64,000 bases of DNA from Domibacillus epiphyticus. Its GTDB lineage: Bacteria; Bacillota; Bacilli; Bacillales; Domibacillaceae. Below the pieces are notes generated by a model. The model was not told the DNA's origin, did no database searches, and saw only the letters and a list, made by a program, of their open reading frames with translations. The stretch covers positions 1-64,000 of the forward strand of contig NZ_MSFI01000014.1 in NCBI RefSeq assembly GCF_001975785.1. The letters run 5' to 3'. Position numbers and translations under genes: made by a program. Of this stretch, positions 43,076 to 52,326 are shown piece after piece; the stretch's first letter is position 1, and each line of letters opens with the position of its first letter.

Positions 43076-44599
43076 TTATTTTAACCCAGTATTGGCTTTC
43101 ACCGCTACCTCTGCATACTTGCGTTCATCAGCTTTTGCTGAAACAAGAGAACCGATGTAACCCGCAATGAATCCAGCTGGAACTGAAACAACTGCAGGGT
43201 TTGTTAATGGAAATAGTGGATCGCCAACAAAAATTGCGGTTCCTTCAGGCCCCCATACGTTTGGGCTCACCGCAACGAGAATAAGAGCTGAAAGAAGCCC
43301 TGTCAACATCGCTGAAACAGCACCTGTTGTGTTAAATCGTTTCCAGTATATTGTGTAAATAATAACAGGCAAGTTTGCGCTTGCTGCGATACAGAAAGCG
43401 AGAGAAACAAGGAACGCAACATTCATTGTTTGAGCAAAGAGTGCAAGAATAATCGATAAAGCAGATACACCTATGGAAGCATAGCGGGCAGCTTTCATTT
43501 GCTCTTTTTCAGTCACTTGTCCTTTTTTAATAATTTGGGCATAAATATCATGAGCGAACGCTGATGCACCAGATAGTACGAGACCGGCAACAACGGCTAA
43601 GATTGTGGCAAAAGCGACAGCGGAAACGAATGACATCAGCAAATCGCCGCCAAGTGCCTTCGCGAGTAGTGGAGCAGCCATATTTCCAGCTGCGTTTGCT
43701 TCAATAATATCTTCAGAGCCAACGAAAGCAGCGGCACCGAATCCTAGGAAAATCGTTAAAATGTAGAATATACCAACGATCCATGTTGCATAAACGACAG
43801 AGCTGCGTGCTGTTTTCGCATCTTTAACGGTGAAGAAGCGCATTAAAATGTGCGGAAGACCAGCTGTTCCAAATACTAGTGCGATCATCATAGACATTGT
43901 ATCAATGCCGTTTGTATATTTCACACCTGGATTTAAATAATCTGCCCCTGCAGGTGTAACCGTTTTCATTTCAGAGAACATTTTTAAAATATTAAAGTCA
44001 AACTTTAATAAAACGAGAAATGAAATAATGATGGTCCCGACCATTAGTAAAACCGCTTTAATGATTTGAACCCAGCTTGTGGCGGCCATCCCGCCAAATA
44101 ATACATAGGTTGTCATCATAATTCCGACAAGCAGTACAGCTATCCAGTAATCAATACCGAGTAAAAGTTGTATAAGTGCTCCTGCGCCAACAAGCTGGGC
44201 AATCATGTAGAAAAGAACAATTGTCAGCGTACTGATCGCAGCTGTCGCCCGAATTTTTTGCTGATCGAATCGAGCTGTGATCATGTCAGCGAGCGTATAT
44301 TTACCAAGATTTCGAAGAGGTTCGGCAACAATATACAAAACCACTAAATACGCAACTAAGTACCCGAGACTATAGAAGAATCCGTCAAATCCATTTAACG
44401 CGATTGCACCGGCGATACCTAGAAAGGAAGCCGCCGACAGGTAGTCACCTGCAATGGCAATTCCGTTCTGCCATCCCGTTAGGCCGCCCCCAGCTGTATA
44501 AAACTCACTTGCTGAGTTTGTCCGTTTAGAGGCCCAATAGGTTACATAGAGAGTCAATCCAACGATTGCAGCGAAGAAAAAGAGACCGAGAACACTCAT
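43076..44599 (-). CDS. actP: ActP-like sodium:acetate/cation symporter
   Basis: This 507-aa protein has about 13 membrane helices and the solute:sodium symporter motifs WASKRTNSASEFYTAGGGLTGWQNG and GDYLSAASFLGIAG. VFGTAGLPHILMRFFTVKDAKTAR is the mark of the acetate (ActP/YwcA) branch. It imports short-chain monocarboxylates. The start follows the stop of the DUF485 gene directly, which is the classic yjcH-actP operon pair. Confidence 0.92.
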   Translation of the reverse strand: MSVLGLFFFAAIVGLTLYVTYWASKRTNSASEFYTAGGGLTGWQNGIAIAGDYLSAASFLGIAGAIALNGFDGFFYSLGYLVAYLVVLYIVAEPLRNLGKYTLADMITARFDQQKIRATAAISTLTIVLFYMIAQLVGAGALIQLLLGIDYWIAVLLVGIMMTTYVLFGGMAATSWVQIIKAVLLMVGTIIISFLVLLKFDFNILKMFSEMKTVTPAGADYLNPGVKYTNGIDTMSMMIALVFGTAGLPHILMRFFTVKDAKTARSSVVYATWIVGIFYILTIFLGFGAAAFVGSEDIIEANAAGNMAAPLLAKALGGDLLMSFVSAVAFATILAVVAGLVLSGASAFAHDIYAQIIKKGQVTEKEQMKAARYASIGVSALSIILALFAQTMNVAFLVSLAFCIAASANLPVIIYTIYWKRFNTTGAVSAMLTGLLSALILVAVSPNVWGPEGTAIFVGDPLFPLTNPAVVSVPAGFIAGYIGSLVSAKADERKYAEVAVKANTGLK

Positions 44600-44947
44600 T
44601 TAACGATCACTCCCTTCGTTTTTGTTGTGTAATTTTAAAATGGATTCTGATTCTACATCAAATTCATTCGCTTTTTTAACATATATCATACAAAGTGACC
44701 AAGTCATGATGAATTGAGCAAAAGCAAATACCCAAACCCAAGTAATGTCTCCAATTGCCGGTTTGTTTAGTACTGTTGAAAATGAAGTTAAAAAAGGCAG
44801 TGTGAAGTAAAACAAAAGAAAAAAGACGGTGATGGGAAGCAAGAACTTGTTTTTCTTTTTGACCAGTGACTTGAACTCCGGACTAGCCGCAATTGCCTCA
44901 TAATCATGCTGCTGCGGTGGTAAAGTGTTAAGCGCTTTCTGTTCCAT
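44600..44947 (-). CDS. DUF485 membrane protein (YjcH-like)
   Basis: This 115-aa protein has two membrane helices (about residues 45-65 and 80-100) between a conserved ASPEFKSLVKKKNKFLLP and a charged tail. DUF485 genes travel with actP and may stabilise the symporter. ATG 44947 follows AGGGGAGG on the minus strand; an upstream in-frame start has no ribosome binding site. It is first in the operon. Confidence 0.9.
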   Translation of the reverse strand: MEQKALNTLPPQQHDYEAIAASPEFKSLVKKKNKFLLPITVFFLLFYFTLPFLTSFSTVLNKPAIGDITWVWVFAFAQFIMTWSLCMIYVKKANEFDVESESILKLHNKNEGSDR

Positions 44948-45168
44948 AAAAGACCTCCCCTTGGTCGTTTTCAATTCTGTATTCGCTTTCAATTTACAGA
45001 ATTGTAACTCTATTCTAAGAAAAGTATGAATATTTGGCAACTCCTTTTGACAAAAAAGTGAACAATTTAATAAAAGTAGACTTTATAAGGAAATAATAGT
45101 CTTTCATTTTTCTTTATATTCTATTTCGTGTACAATTCAAAATAAAGAATAAAATGGAGCGGATCTTT

Positions 45169-46674
45169 ATGGAAATTAAATCGATTGGCGCTGCTGTCAG
45201 TTCATTGACAGGTATGCGGCTTCGCATTGTTCATTCAATATTGCACCATATTCATGCACGCGACTTAATTACTCTTAAAGCAAAAAGCCGGTTTTCAAAG
45301 GATGAAATGACCCCTTTTTTTCAGGCAATCGTAAAAGAAGCGGAAAAACAAAATGAACTGCCAAATTCAGAGCTGCAGCTGGATGTGTTCATTGCCTTAT
45401 CGAAATTGTTAAAACTTCCTGCAGCGCGTTTAAACGAAATGGAAAGAGTAGCCTCAAGGTCAGATGAAATCGTTAACAAATGGTTTGAAAAGGCTGTGAA
45501 GAAAGATAAATACCTTTTTGAAAGATGGGAGAATTCACTTTTATCAAATAAACTGGAATTTTTACTCCATAATGAAAATGTGCAGAGAATAGAACGTTTA
45601 CTTAAAAATGAAAAAGCAGATGAAGGAAAAGAGCCCCTTTTATTCATTATCCAACGTTACTGGGAAGAAATGCCTGAGTATAAGCGGGTGCAAATTTTTG
45701 AGCATCTTCAAGTTAATCGAGAAGCATCATTTAAGGGAATTGTTGAGGAAAAAGGGCTGGATTCTTTCCTTTTTGAAATGGGGACAAGAATGGGGCTGTC
45801 GATGTATGAAAATGTTGTTCTGCGCAGTATCGGTAATAATGTGCCTGACACTTACCCCGGATATATATGGACGCTTCATCCGAATTCTCTTTTTACAGCA
45901 GATGTGGCGCTGAAAAGTCTTGTTTCAGGAAGCTGGCTGGTACCTGCAGCAATGATGCTTATGTACATGCCGACAGAAGATGAAGTGAAGGATACCAATC
46001 CTGCTATTATTCCGAAAGAATGGATGAAAAGAGAGGGAAACTACCGCGAGTTAATACGGCAAATCAATGAGGTAAAGCTAGATCAAAAGGAAGAAGAAAA
46101 GAACATTCATTTAATTCGACAGGATCTTGAAAATGCCCTCAGTGCAGAAGAGAGAGCACGTTCAGTGTACAGGAACTTACGCGACCGTTTGATTGCCTTT
46201 TTAAAAACAGACTCAGCTCGTCCATATTTGGGTGATATTAGTGTGTCCAATACGCGTATTCGAGAAAAGCTGCTCCGGATTCAGTCTAAAATGGAGGCAA
46301 ACCAATCAAAAAAAGGATTGTTGAAGTCCACCGGTGCTTGGCTGACAAATACGTATCTGCAAACAGAAAGAAACAGTCTGGAAAAGAAATTGCAAATCTC
46401 CTTTGAAAAAATGGCCGATGCTGTGATGGAAAAATATCCATATTATGAAGCGGATTTAATTTCTGAAATGCAGGCTGCCTATTCTACAGCAAATGGCTGG
46501 CAGTTTGAAATTGAGCGGTTAAAGAAAAAAGAAGCGGAAATGGTCATTTCGTTGTCAGAAATGAAAAGCAAAGAGCTTAAACTGCGTCAAGAAGCCGCCG
46601 AATCTGCTTCCAGAACGCCTGGTTTAAAACAGCTTTGCACTGACAATGTACCTGAAAAGAGCCCTATTGCATAA
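45169..46674 (+). CDS. Uncharacterised 501-aa cytoplasmic protein
   Basis: The protein has no recognised family. Residues 1-240 are mainly helical, residues 295-345 and 455-490 are likely coiled coils (IRQINEVKLDQKEEEKN; EIERLKKKEAEMVISLSEM), and the middle has a short hydrophobic part (SLVSGSWLVPAAMMLMYMP). No signal peptide is present. GGAGCG precedes ATG 45169; ATG 45154 has no site. It is divergent from the acetate operon and ends in its own terminator. I cannot assign a role. Confidence 0.7.
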   Translation: MEIKSIGAAVSSLTGMRLRIVHSILHHIHARDLITLKAKSRFSKDEMTPFFQAIVKEAEKQNELPNSELQLDVFIALSKLLKLPAARLNEMERVASRSDEIVNKWFEKAVKKDKYLFERWENSLLSNKLEFLLHNENVQRIERLLKNEKADEGKEPLLFIIQRYWEEMPEYKRVQIFEHLQVNREASFKGIVEEKGLDSFLFEMGTRMGLSMYENVVLRSIGNNVPDTYPGYIWTLHPNSLFTADVALKSLVSGSWLVPAAMMLMYMPTEDEVKDTNPAIIPKEWMKREGNYRELIRQINEVKLDQKEEEKNIHLIRQDLENALSAEERARSVYRNLRDRLIAFLKTDSARPYLGDISVSNTRIREKLLRIQSKMEANQSKKGLLKSTGAWLTNTYLQTERNSLEKKLQISFEKMADAVMEKYPYYEADLISEMQAAYSTANGWQFEIERLKKKEAEMVISLSEMKSKELKLRQEAAESASRTPGLKQLCTDNVPEKSPIA

Positions 46675-46690
46675 TGGGGCTCTTTTCTTT
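46655..46690 (+). terminator. Terminator after the 501-aa protein gene
   Basis: AAAAGAGCCC and GGGGCTCTTTT arms are followed by CTTTT. The first arm overlaps the end of the coding sequence. Confidence 0.8.
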
Positions 46691-46923
46691 TGGTATGGTT
46701 TTTAGGTGTCTCATATGACATGTTGAGTATTCAGCAGCGTTCCCGTTTTCTTTTATCATGTATTAATGATACTTTGATTTTTACCGGGGTATACTGAAAA
46801 GCGGAAAGAAAAACGAAAATAGAGTGTTCACCCATCATTTAATGGCGGAATGAAATGATTTCGCTTGAAGTTTTTACGTGTCTTTTCTATGATAGATAAA
46901 GACGTTCAATGAAGGAGCTCATT

Positions 46924-47523
46924 ATGGTTAAACGACGTAAATTACGAAAAAAGGGAATAGATGCTTTACCATTGTTTTTTATTGTCATAGGGTTGTTTTT
47001 GCTGATTCTGTTTGCTCTTAGTGACTCAACGACAAAACTGATTGAATCAAAGGACATTCCGGAAGAATTTATCCCGATTTATAAAAAGGCTGCGGATGAG
47101 TACGGGGTACCGTGGGAGCTTCTTGCTGCTCATCACCGTGTTGAAACCAAATTCTCTACAATGGATCCAATGATTTCACCTGTTGGTGCAGAGGGACCGA
47201 TGCAGTTTATGCCATGTACATTTGTTGGATGGCAGCATCCGACTTGCAGTGGGCTCGGTAAAGGAGATATACCGGAAGAAGAAAAAATTGACCCCGAAGT
47301 GATTAAGAAATATGGTGGGTATGGTGTAGATGCAAATGGAGACGGCAAAGCGGACCCTTTCGATATTGAAGATGCGGTGTTCAGTGCAGCAAAATACTTA
47401 CAGTCAAACGGTGCCGCAGATGGTGACTTGGAGCGAGCTATTTTTGCCTATAATAAAAGCGATCAATACGTGTCGGATATACTATATTATGTAGATGAGT
47501 ATTCAAAACAGGAAGAGGAATAA
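46924..47523 (+). CDS. Membrane-anchored lytic transglycosylase
   Basis: This 199-aa protein has an N-terminal membrane anchor (residues 13-33) and an SLT-type lysozyme-like domain. The catalytic Glu is in HHRVETKFS, and the conserved 'GPMQFMPCTF' (GxMQF) and AIFAYNKSDQYV (AYN) complete the fold. An insert (DANGDGKADPFDIEDA) looks like a calcium loop. It cleaves glycan strands in the wall. ATG 46924 follows GAAGGAG; an earlier ATG at 46909 overlaps that site. Confidence 0.85.
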   Translation: MVKRRKLRKKGIDALPLFFIVIGLFLLILFALSDSTTKLIESKDIPEEFIPIYKKAADEYGVPWELLAAHHRVETKFSTMDPMISPVGAEGPMQFMPCTFVGWQHPTCSGLGKGDIPEEEKIDPEVIKKYGGYGVDANGDGKADPFDIEDAVFSAAKYLQSNGAADGDLERAIFAYNKSDQYVSDILYYVDEYSKQEEE

Positions 47524-47558
47524 TAGCTGAAGTGGTTAATCAAAAGAATACCAAGCAT

Positions 47559-47599
47559 AAAAAAGCGTATTTGCCAAACCTGGCAAATACGCTTTTTTT
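47559..47599. terminator. Bidirectional terminator, original end of the minus-strand gene now at 51878
   Basis: AAAAAGCGTATTTGCCA and TGGCAAATACGCTTTTTTT arms. On the minus strand it directly follows a stop codon and the last codons of a gene that otherwise lies 4.3 kb away. On the plus strand it may end the transglycosylase transcript. Confidence 0.85.
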
Positions 47600-47626
47600 A
47601 TTGTTCTTTTTTATTGTAGTAATTAA
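47598..47626 (-). pseudogene. Displaced last codons of the gene at 51878-52171
   Basis: Read on the minus strand this is ...NYYNKKEQ and a TAA stop, the same last residues as the intact gene 4.3 kb to the right. That gene ends with CAG and TGA instead of CAA and TAA. The fragment is next to the terminator that fits the gene, so it is the original 3' end left behind by an insertion. Confidence 0.65.
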
Positions 47627-48083
47627 GAAGTAAGCCCGAACTAAAGGGGAATTTTTTCAGTTAATGATTGAATATGTTTTTGTTTGATGACAGTCCCTAA
47701 AATTCAGTAGAAGATTTATGCAACAATGAAATAAATTCTTTTTCCACTTCCAGATCTAGCGGACAAATAAATTTTTTATAAGAATGTAAGTTTTTATTAA
47801 TTATAGAAAGACAAAAACTGTCTCCGGTTTATTTATTATTTAGACAACAGCATAAAGCCTTTTTTAATAAAAAAGAAACAGTGTTTTTAGCATTAAATTA
47901 TTTTTTTGGGCAACATTATACCTTGAAATTCTTTTGACAATTTTATGGAGAATGGGGGGGGAAAACCAATTTGGGTACATACGAGGTTGGTGAAGTTTTA
48001 ACGATAGCGACGAGAATTAAGAGAATTGAAAGTTGAACGAATGAATTTAGATGTTGAAGAATAAGTCTTAAGTCTATCGGAAG
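47627..48083. other. AT-rich leader inside the island
   Basis: About 450 bases of AT-rich DNA before the ATPase gene, with no gene. A short Glu/Arg-rich frame near 47970-48060 (GTACATACGAGGTTGG...) resembles nothing I know. Confidence 0.35.
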
Positions 48084-50696
48084 GTGATTACAATCATTGA
48101 ATTTTACAGAAAATCAACAGATGAAGTATTGAGAACATTGGGAGTTACTAAAGATGGATTAAATGCTCACGATGTGGAGGGCAGACGAACTGAATTCGGT
48201 TTTAATGAGTTAGAGGAAGCCAAACGGAGAAGCACCGTCCAGGTATTTTTTGGCCAGTTCAGAGATTTCTTGGTTATCATCCTGTTGGCAGCAGCCATCA
48301 TTTCTGCTTTTTTAGGAAAATTTGAAAGTGCGATTGTTATCCTGGTTGTCGTTATTCTCAATGCAATCCTGGGTACGGTCCAGCATGTAAAGGCCGAGCA
48401 GTCGTTAAAAAGTCTTAAGGCTCTGTCTGCACCTACAGCAAAAGTATTAAGGGACGGACAAAAAATTGAGATACCATCGAGAGAAATAATCGTAGGGGAT
48501 ATCTTATTTCTAGACGCAGGCGATTACGTCAGTGCCGATGGCAGAGTGATCGAGAATTACAGCTTACAGGTAAATGAGAGTTCCCTGACAGGTGAATCAC
48601 TAAGTTCAAACAAGTCGACAGAACCGATTGACGAAGAGAATGTTCCACTTGGAGACAGGAATAATATGGTGTTTTCAGGGAGTTTTGTAACATATGGGAG
48701 AGCAGTTGTGTTAGTGACCCAAATTGGGATGAAAACAGAAATTGGCAAGATCGCCAATTTATTAGAGAGTGCCCAGGACAAAAAAACACCTTTGCAGCAG
48801 AATTTAGACAATTTCGGCAAAAAGCTGGCTATTGTTATCGTTGCCATATCGTTAATTATTTTTGCCCTTGATTTATTCAGAGGCCGTGAAATTGTTGACT
48901 CATTCATGTTCGCAGTGTCTCTAGCTGTTGCAGCCATCCCGGAAGCACTCAGCTCGATAGTAACAATTGTGCTGGCGTTTGGGACACAGAAAATGGCGAA
49001 GGAAAATGCCATTATCAGAAAGCTTCATGCAGTCGAAAGCTTGGGAAGCATATCAGTTATATGTTCTGATAAAACTGGAACGCTGACTAAAAATAAAATG
49101 ACCGTTCAAAAGGTTTATGTCCTTGATAGGGTGCTGGATTACAACAAGTTGGATCCAGATAATCCTGTGGAGAAGGATGTGATTTTAAAGTCGCTGCTGT
49201 GTAATGACGCAATCACCACAGAAGAAAAGGAAATTGGTGATCCAACTGAAATTGCCTTAGTTAACTTAGGGAAAGTCTATAACCTTGATGAACAAGCAAT
49301 CAGGGACAATTATCCGAGGCTGCAGGAAATCCCATTTGATTCGGACAGGAAGCTGATGAGTACTGTCAACAGGTTTAACGACAATGTTTTCATGATTACA
49401 AAAGGAGCCCTGGATGTCCTTTTATCGAGGGTTATAAAAATTGAAACTGCTAATGGTGTCAGAGATATTACAGATGAAGACAAGAACAATATCGAAAAAG
49501 TAAATCGGGATTTTTCAGTTCAGGGTTTAAGGGTGCTGGCATTTGCTTATAAGGAAATAGATGAAAATAAACAGGTAAACCTGGAGGATGAGAACAACTT
49601 GATCTTTGCAGGGCTGACAGCGATGATGGATCCACCAAGGGAAGAATCCCGTGGGGCTGTGGAGAGCTGTATCAATGCAGGCATCAAACCAGTCATGATC
49701 ACCGGGGATCATAGAATAACGGCAAGTGCGATTGCCGGACAAATTGGGATTTTAAAGGATGAAACGGAAGCAGTGGAGGGCTTTGAGCTTGAAAAATTAA
49801 GTGACGAAGAACTGAAAGACAAAGTTGAGAGTATTTCTGTATATGCGAGAGTATCGCCAGAACACAAGATTAGGATCGTCAGGGCATGGCAGGAAAAGGG
49901 GAACGTTGTCGCCATGACAGGGGATGGAGTTAATGATGGCCCAGCGTTAAAACAGGCGGATATAGGGATTGCCATGGGGATAACTGGGACAGAGGTAGCA
50001 AAGGACGCTTCATCCATGGTGCTTACAGATGATAATTTCTCGACGATTGTCAAAGCGATCGCCAACGGACGAAGCATATATGAAAACATCAGGAATTCGA
50101 TAAGGTTTCTTCTAGCAGGAAATACGGCAGGAATCTTGTCGGTTCTATATGCTTCAATTGGAGCTTTGCCCGTTCCCTTTGCGCCTGTCCATCTTTTATT
50201 CATTAACCTCCTTACCGACAGCCTGCCTGCAATAGCTATAGGGCTGGAGCCTCATAATAAAAATATCATGAAAGAAAAACCAAGGAATGTAAAGACGCCG
50301 TTATTAAACAAAAAGTTTGCGACCAGGGTCATCATTGAAGGCTTCCTAATCGCCATCGTCACACTTATTGCTTTTCATATAGGATTGTCGACAGGAGATG
50401 CTGGGACGGCAAGCACCATGGCATTTGCTACTCTATGCCTGGCCAGGTTGATGCATGGCTTTAATGCGAGATCGACGAAATCCCTTTTCAGAATCGGAAT
50501 ATTTACCAATAAATATGTATGGTATGCGGTTATTCTGGGAATCGTTTTGCTTCACCTCGTCTTGATGGTTGATATGCTTAGGGACGTATTTGAAGTTGCG
50601 GTCCTAAGTTATGATCAGCTTTTGTATATTTACGTTTTAGCCTTGATGCCCCTAATCATTATCCAGCTGTATAGATTATTTTTTGTCAGAAGTTGA
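48084..50696 (+). CDS. P-type cation (calcium-type) ATPase
   Basis: This protein of about 870 aa is of the P2A kind. It has the actuator motif LTGES, the phosphorylation site CSDKTGTLT with Asp329, and the hinge TGDGVNDGPALKQADIGIAMG. The transmembrane motif VAAIPEALSSIV in M4 matches calcium or manganese pumps (PEAL/PEGL). M6 has NLLTDSLPAIAIGLEP. It should export calcium or manganese at the cost of ATP. The start is unclear: GTG 48084 overlaps the Shine-Dalgarno GGAAGGTG, and an ATC/ATT start 12 bases on is possible. It is carried by the island. Confidence 0.9.
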   Translation: MITIIEFYRKSTDEVLRTLGVTKDGLNAHDVEGRRTEFGFNELEEAKRRSTVQVFFGQFRDFLVIILLAAAIISAFLGKFESAIVILVVVILNAILGTVQHVKAEQSLKSLKALSAPTAKVLRDGQKIEIPSREIIVGDILFLDAGDYVSADGRVIENYSLQVNESSLTGESLSSNKSTEPIDEENVPLGDRNNMVFSGSFVTYGRAVVLVTQIGMKTEIGKIANLLESAQDKKTPLQQNLDNFGKKLAIVIVAISLIIFALDLFRGREIVDSFMFAVSLAVAAIPEALSSIVTIVLAFGTQKMAKENAIIRKLHAVESLGSISVICSDKTGTLTKNKMTVQKVYVLDRVLDYNKLDPDNPVEKDVILKSLLCNDAITTEEKEIGDPTEIALVNLGKVYNLDEQAIRDNYPRLQEIPFDSDRKLMSTVNRFNDNVFMITKGALDVLLSRVIKIETANGVRDITDEDKNNIEKVNRDFSVQGLRVLAFAYKEIDENKQVNLEDENNLIFAGLTAMMDPPREESRGAVESCINAGIKPVMITGDHRITASAIAGQIGILKDETEAVEGFELEKLSDEELKDKVESISVYARVSPEHKIRIVRAWQEKGNVVAMTGDGVNDGPALKQADIGIAMGITGTEVAKDASSMVLTDDNFSTIVKAIANGRSIYENIRNSIRFLLAGNTAGILSVLYASIGALPVPFAPVHLLFINLLTDSLPAIAIGLEPHNKNIMKEKPRNVKTPLLNKKFATRVIIEGFLIAIVTLIAFHIGLSTGDAGTASTMAFATLCLARLMHGFNARSTKSLFRIGIFTNKYVWYAVILGIVLLHLVLMVDMLRDVFEVAVLSYDQLLYIYVLALMPLIIIQLYRLFFVRS

Positions 50697-50708
50697 ACGT
50701 TTCTTTGC

Positions 50709-50736
50709 CCTCAGATGCATTATTTGGGGGCAATTA
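50709..50736 (+). terminator. Weak terminator after the ATPase gene
   Basis: TTGCCCTC and GGGGGCAA pair around about 11 bases and are followed by TTATTTGTTT. Confidence 0.45.
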
Positions 50737-50935
50737 TTTGTTTAGCCCCTGTTCTTTGATAGCTTCCTAAATTTCCCGCATGTTCTCTAGCTGATCTGAA
50801 TGAAGGGGTAACCGCTTTACCGTTCAATGAGTACCTTGTTATGGTATTATGACAGGGCTTTTAATGTGTAAAAATTTGTGACACTATAATATTGTGTTAA
50901 TATAGTATCTACTGCACAGGAAAGGCGGACTAGAA

Positions 50936-51502
50936 ATGAAAGAAAGTTTTTTCCATTTAAAAAATGAAAATAATAGCGCACACATATTTTATAAATTTTC
51001 AGAAGAGGAAAATTACATCCAGAATGTTACTTCTTATATTGTCGATGGAATCGAGCAAGGTGAGCACATTTTGTTCATAGAAAATGATCGATTATTCCTT
51101 TTGATATATAAGAGGCTTGAAGCAACTTTAAAGCCAGATCAGCTAACTAAAATTCAGCATATTAACAACTTTAATTATTACTTTTCAAACGGTAGTTTCC
51201 ATCCTCCGACTATATTTAATTATTTATCTAAAATATTAGAATCGTACTCTGAAAACAATATTCCCTTCAGAATATGGGCTCATGTGGAGTGGGGAGAAAA
51301 ATATGAAGTATTGAATATAATAAAAGAATTTGAAAATGAAGCTGACATTGCAGTAAATGAATTACAATTAATGTTAGTTTGTGCTTATGATGCAGAAAGA
51401 ATACCCGATTCTCTTGAGGAGGCATTGATGAAGTGCCACGAACATATCATGACAAATGATGAAATTCTTCCTTCTAATCTATACATAAATAAAAAGATAT
51501 AA
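50936..51502 (+). CDS. MEDS-domain sensory protein
   Basis: This 188-aa protein starts HLKNENNSAHIFYKFSEEENYIQNVTSYIVDGIEQGEHILFIEND, the MEDS (DcmR-type) sensory domain. That domain in other bacteria regulates sigma factors or two-component partners. Here it stands alone with no output domain. The end (MCHEHI...) matches the domain limit. AGGAAAGG precedes the ATG. It follows the cation ATPase in the island and may signal with an unlinked partner. Confidence 0.8.
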   Translation: MKESFFHLKNENNSAHIFYKFSEEENYIQNVTSYIVDGIEQGEHILFIENDRLFLLIYKRLEATLKPDQLTKIQHINNFNYYFSNGSFHPPTIFNYLSKILESYSENNIPFRIWAHVEWGEKYEVLNIIKEFENEADIAVNELQLMLVCAYDAERIPDSLEEALMKCHEHIMTNDEILPSNLYINKKI

Positions 51503-51539
51503 AATACATAATTTTTTCCGCAATTTTAGCTTTACAAGA

Positions 51540-51571
51540 GCGCCCTGTAAACATGATTCAGGGCTTTTTTG
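51540..51571 (+). terminator. Terminator after the MEDS gene
   Basis: GCCCTG and CAGGGC arms are followed by TTTTTT. Confidence 0.8.
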
Positions 51572-51575
51572 CGTT

Positions 51576-51877
51576 TATTCAAAATGATGTCCTTTTTGCT
51601 AACTGAGCGTCACAAATGTCATTGATACAGGCAATTCCATTACAACCACCTTTTCGGAACATTGGTGTTAATAAGATGTTCAAATATAAGAACGGATATT
51701 CCTGCAAGCAAAAGTAAAATCAAAAAAAAAAGAGCCCTATTAAGGACTCTAAACGTCCACCAATCGTCCCCCAAAATGATAGAGACTCTACTGGAGGATA
51801 CAAAGCAGGAATTTGATCTGCTTCTTAAATACCTTCGTAAAACAAGGCTTTATTGGAAAATTTATGGTATTCTACAA
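51576..51877. other. Right end of the island with an open but unassigned frame
   Basis: From about 51690 a plus-strand frame reads KKKRALLRTLNVHQSSPKM, ETLLEDTKQEFDLLLKYLRK and TRLYWKIYGIL before crossing into the border gene. It has no start site. It may be the tail of a lost gene, possibly the missing mobility gene. I do not recognise it. Confidence 0.3.
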
Positions 51878-52171
51878 TCACTGTTCTTTTTTATTGTAGT
51901 AGTTAACAGCGTATTGGGCGCCTTCATTAACCATTTTATTATCGGCGATATCCTCAGGATGAGGATTTCCTGCTTTGTGAATTGGAAATGCATCATCAGA
52001 AGGAGTTGTCTCACCGTTGAATTTTTGCTTCGCTTTCGTCATCCAGCCATCAAATTTTGAACGATTTTCATCTTTTGAAAGCCACCACGCGGCTGCACTT
52101 GCACCTACAAGCAGATATCCAAGACCTCCGCTTTTTTGTATCGCACCTTTTTTATTTACATTCATATTCAT
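51878..52171 (-). CDS. Uncharacterised 97-aa protein, target gene of the island
   Basis: The protein has a short hydrophobic stretch (GLGYLLVGASAAAWWLS, residues 16-32), then a charged part (KDENRSKFDGWMTKAKQKFNG), somewhat like YtxH-type proteins. GAAGGAGG precedes the ATG on the minus strand by 8 bases. Its last codons coincide with the island border, and its original end and terminator lie at 47559-47626. The function is not known. The complete frame implies that the island restored the ending. Confidence 0.7.
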   Translation of the reverse strand: MNMNVNKKGAIQKSGGLGYLLVGASAAAWWLSKDENRSKFDGWMTKAKQKFNGETTPSDDAFPIHKAGNPHPEDIADNKMVNEGAQYAVNYYNKKEQ

Positions 52172-52326
52172 ATTTATCCTCCTTCATTTTGCCTTTAAAG
52201 GCATTTACTTAAAAATAGTTTACCCGCCCTTATAAATTCAAAACATTGGTAAATAAAAGAAATAGTTATTAAAAAACAAAAAAGGGTATACTAATAAAAA
52301 TATGAATGGGGGAGGACTTGAATGAA

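Larger units (their letters stand above)
47602..51901. mobile_element. 4.3-kb island inserted in the 3' end of a minus-strand gene
   Basis: 20 identical bases (TGTTCTTTT...TGTAGTA) at 47602-47621 and 51882-51901, or 25 of 26 when extended, bound a segment with a P-type ATPase and a MEDS-domain gene. The right repeat is the 3' end of an intact gene. The left repeat is an extra copy of that end, attached to the gene's terminator. This is the pattern of site-specific integration into a gene tail. No recombinase is found inside, so the island may be a decayed or non-autonomous element. Confidence 0.6.

Noticed and set aside
48084-50696. The P-type ATPase as a proton pump or heavy-metal pump
   Set aside because: There is no CPx motif in M6 and no N-terminal metal-binding domain, and the PEAL motif of M4 fits calcium or manganese pumps better.
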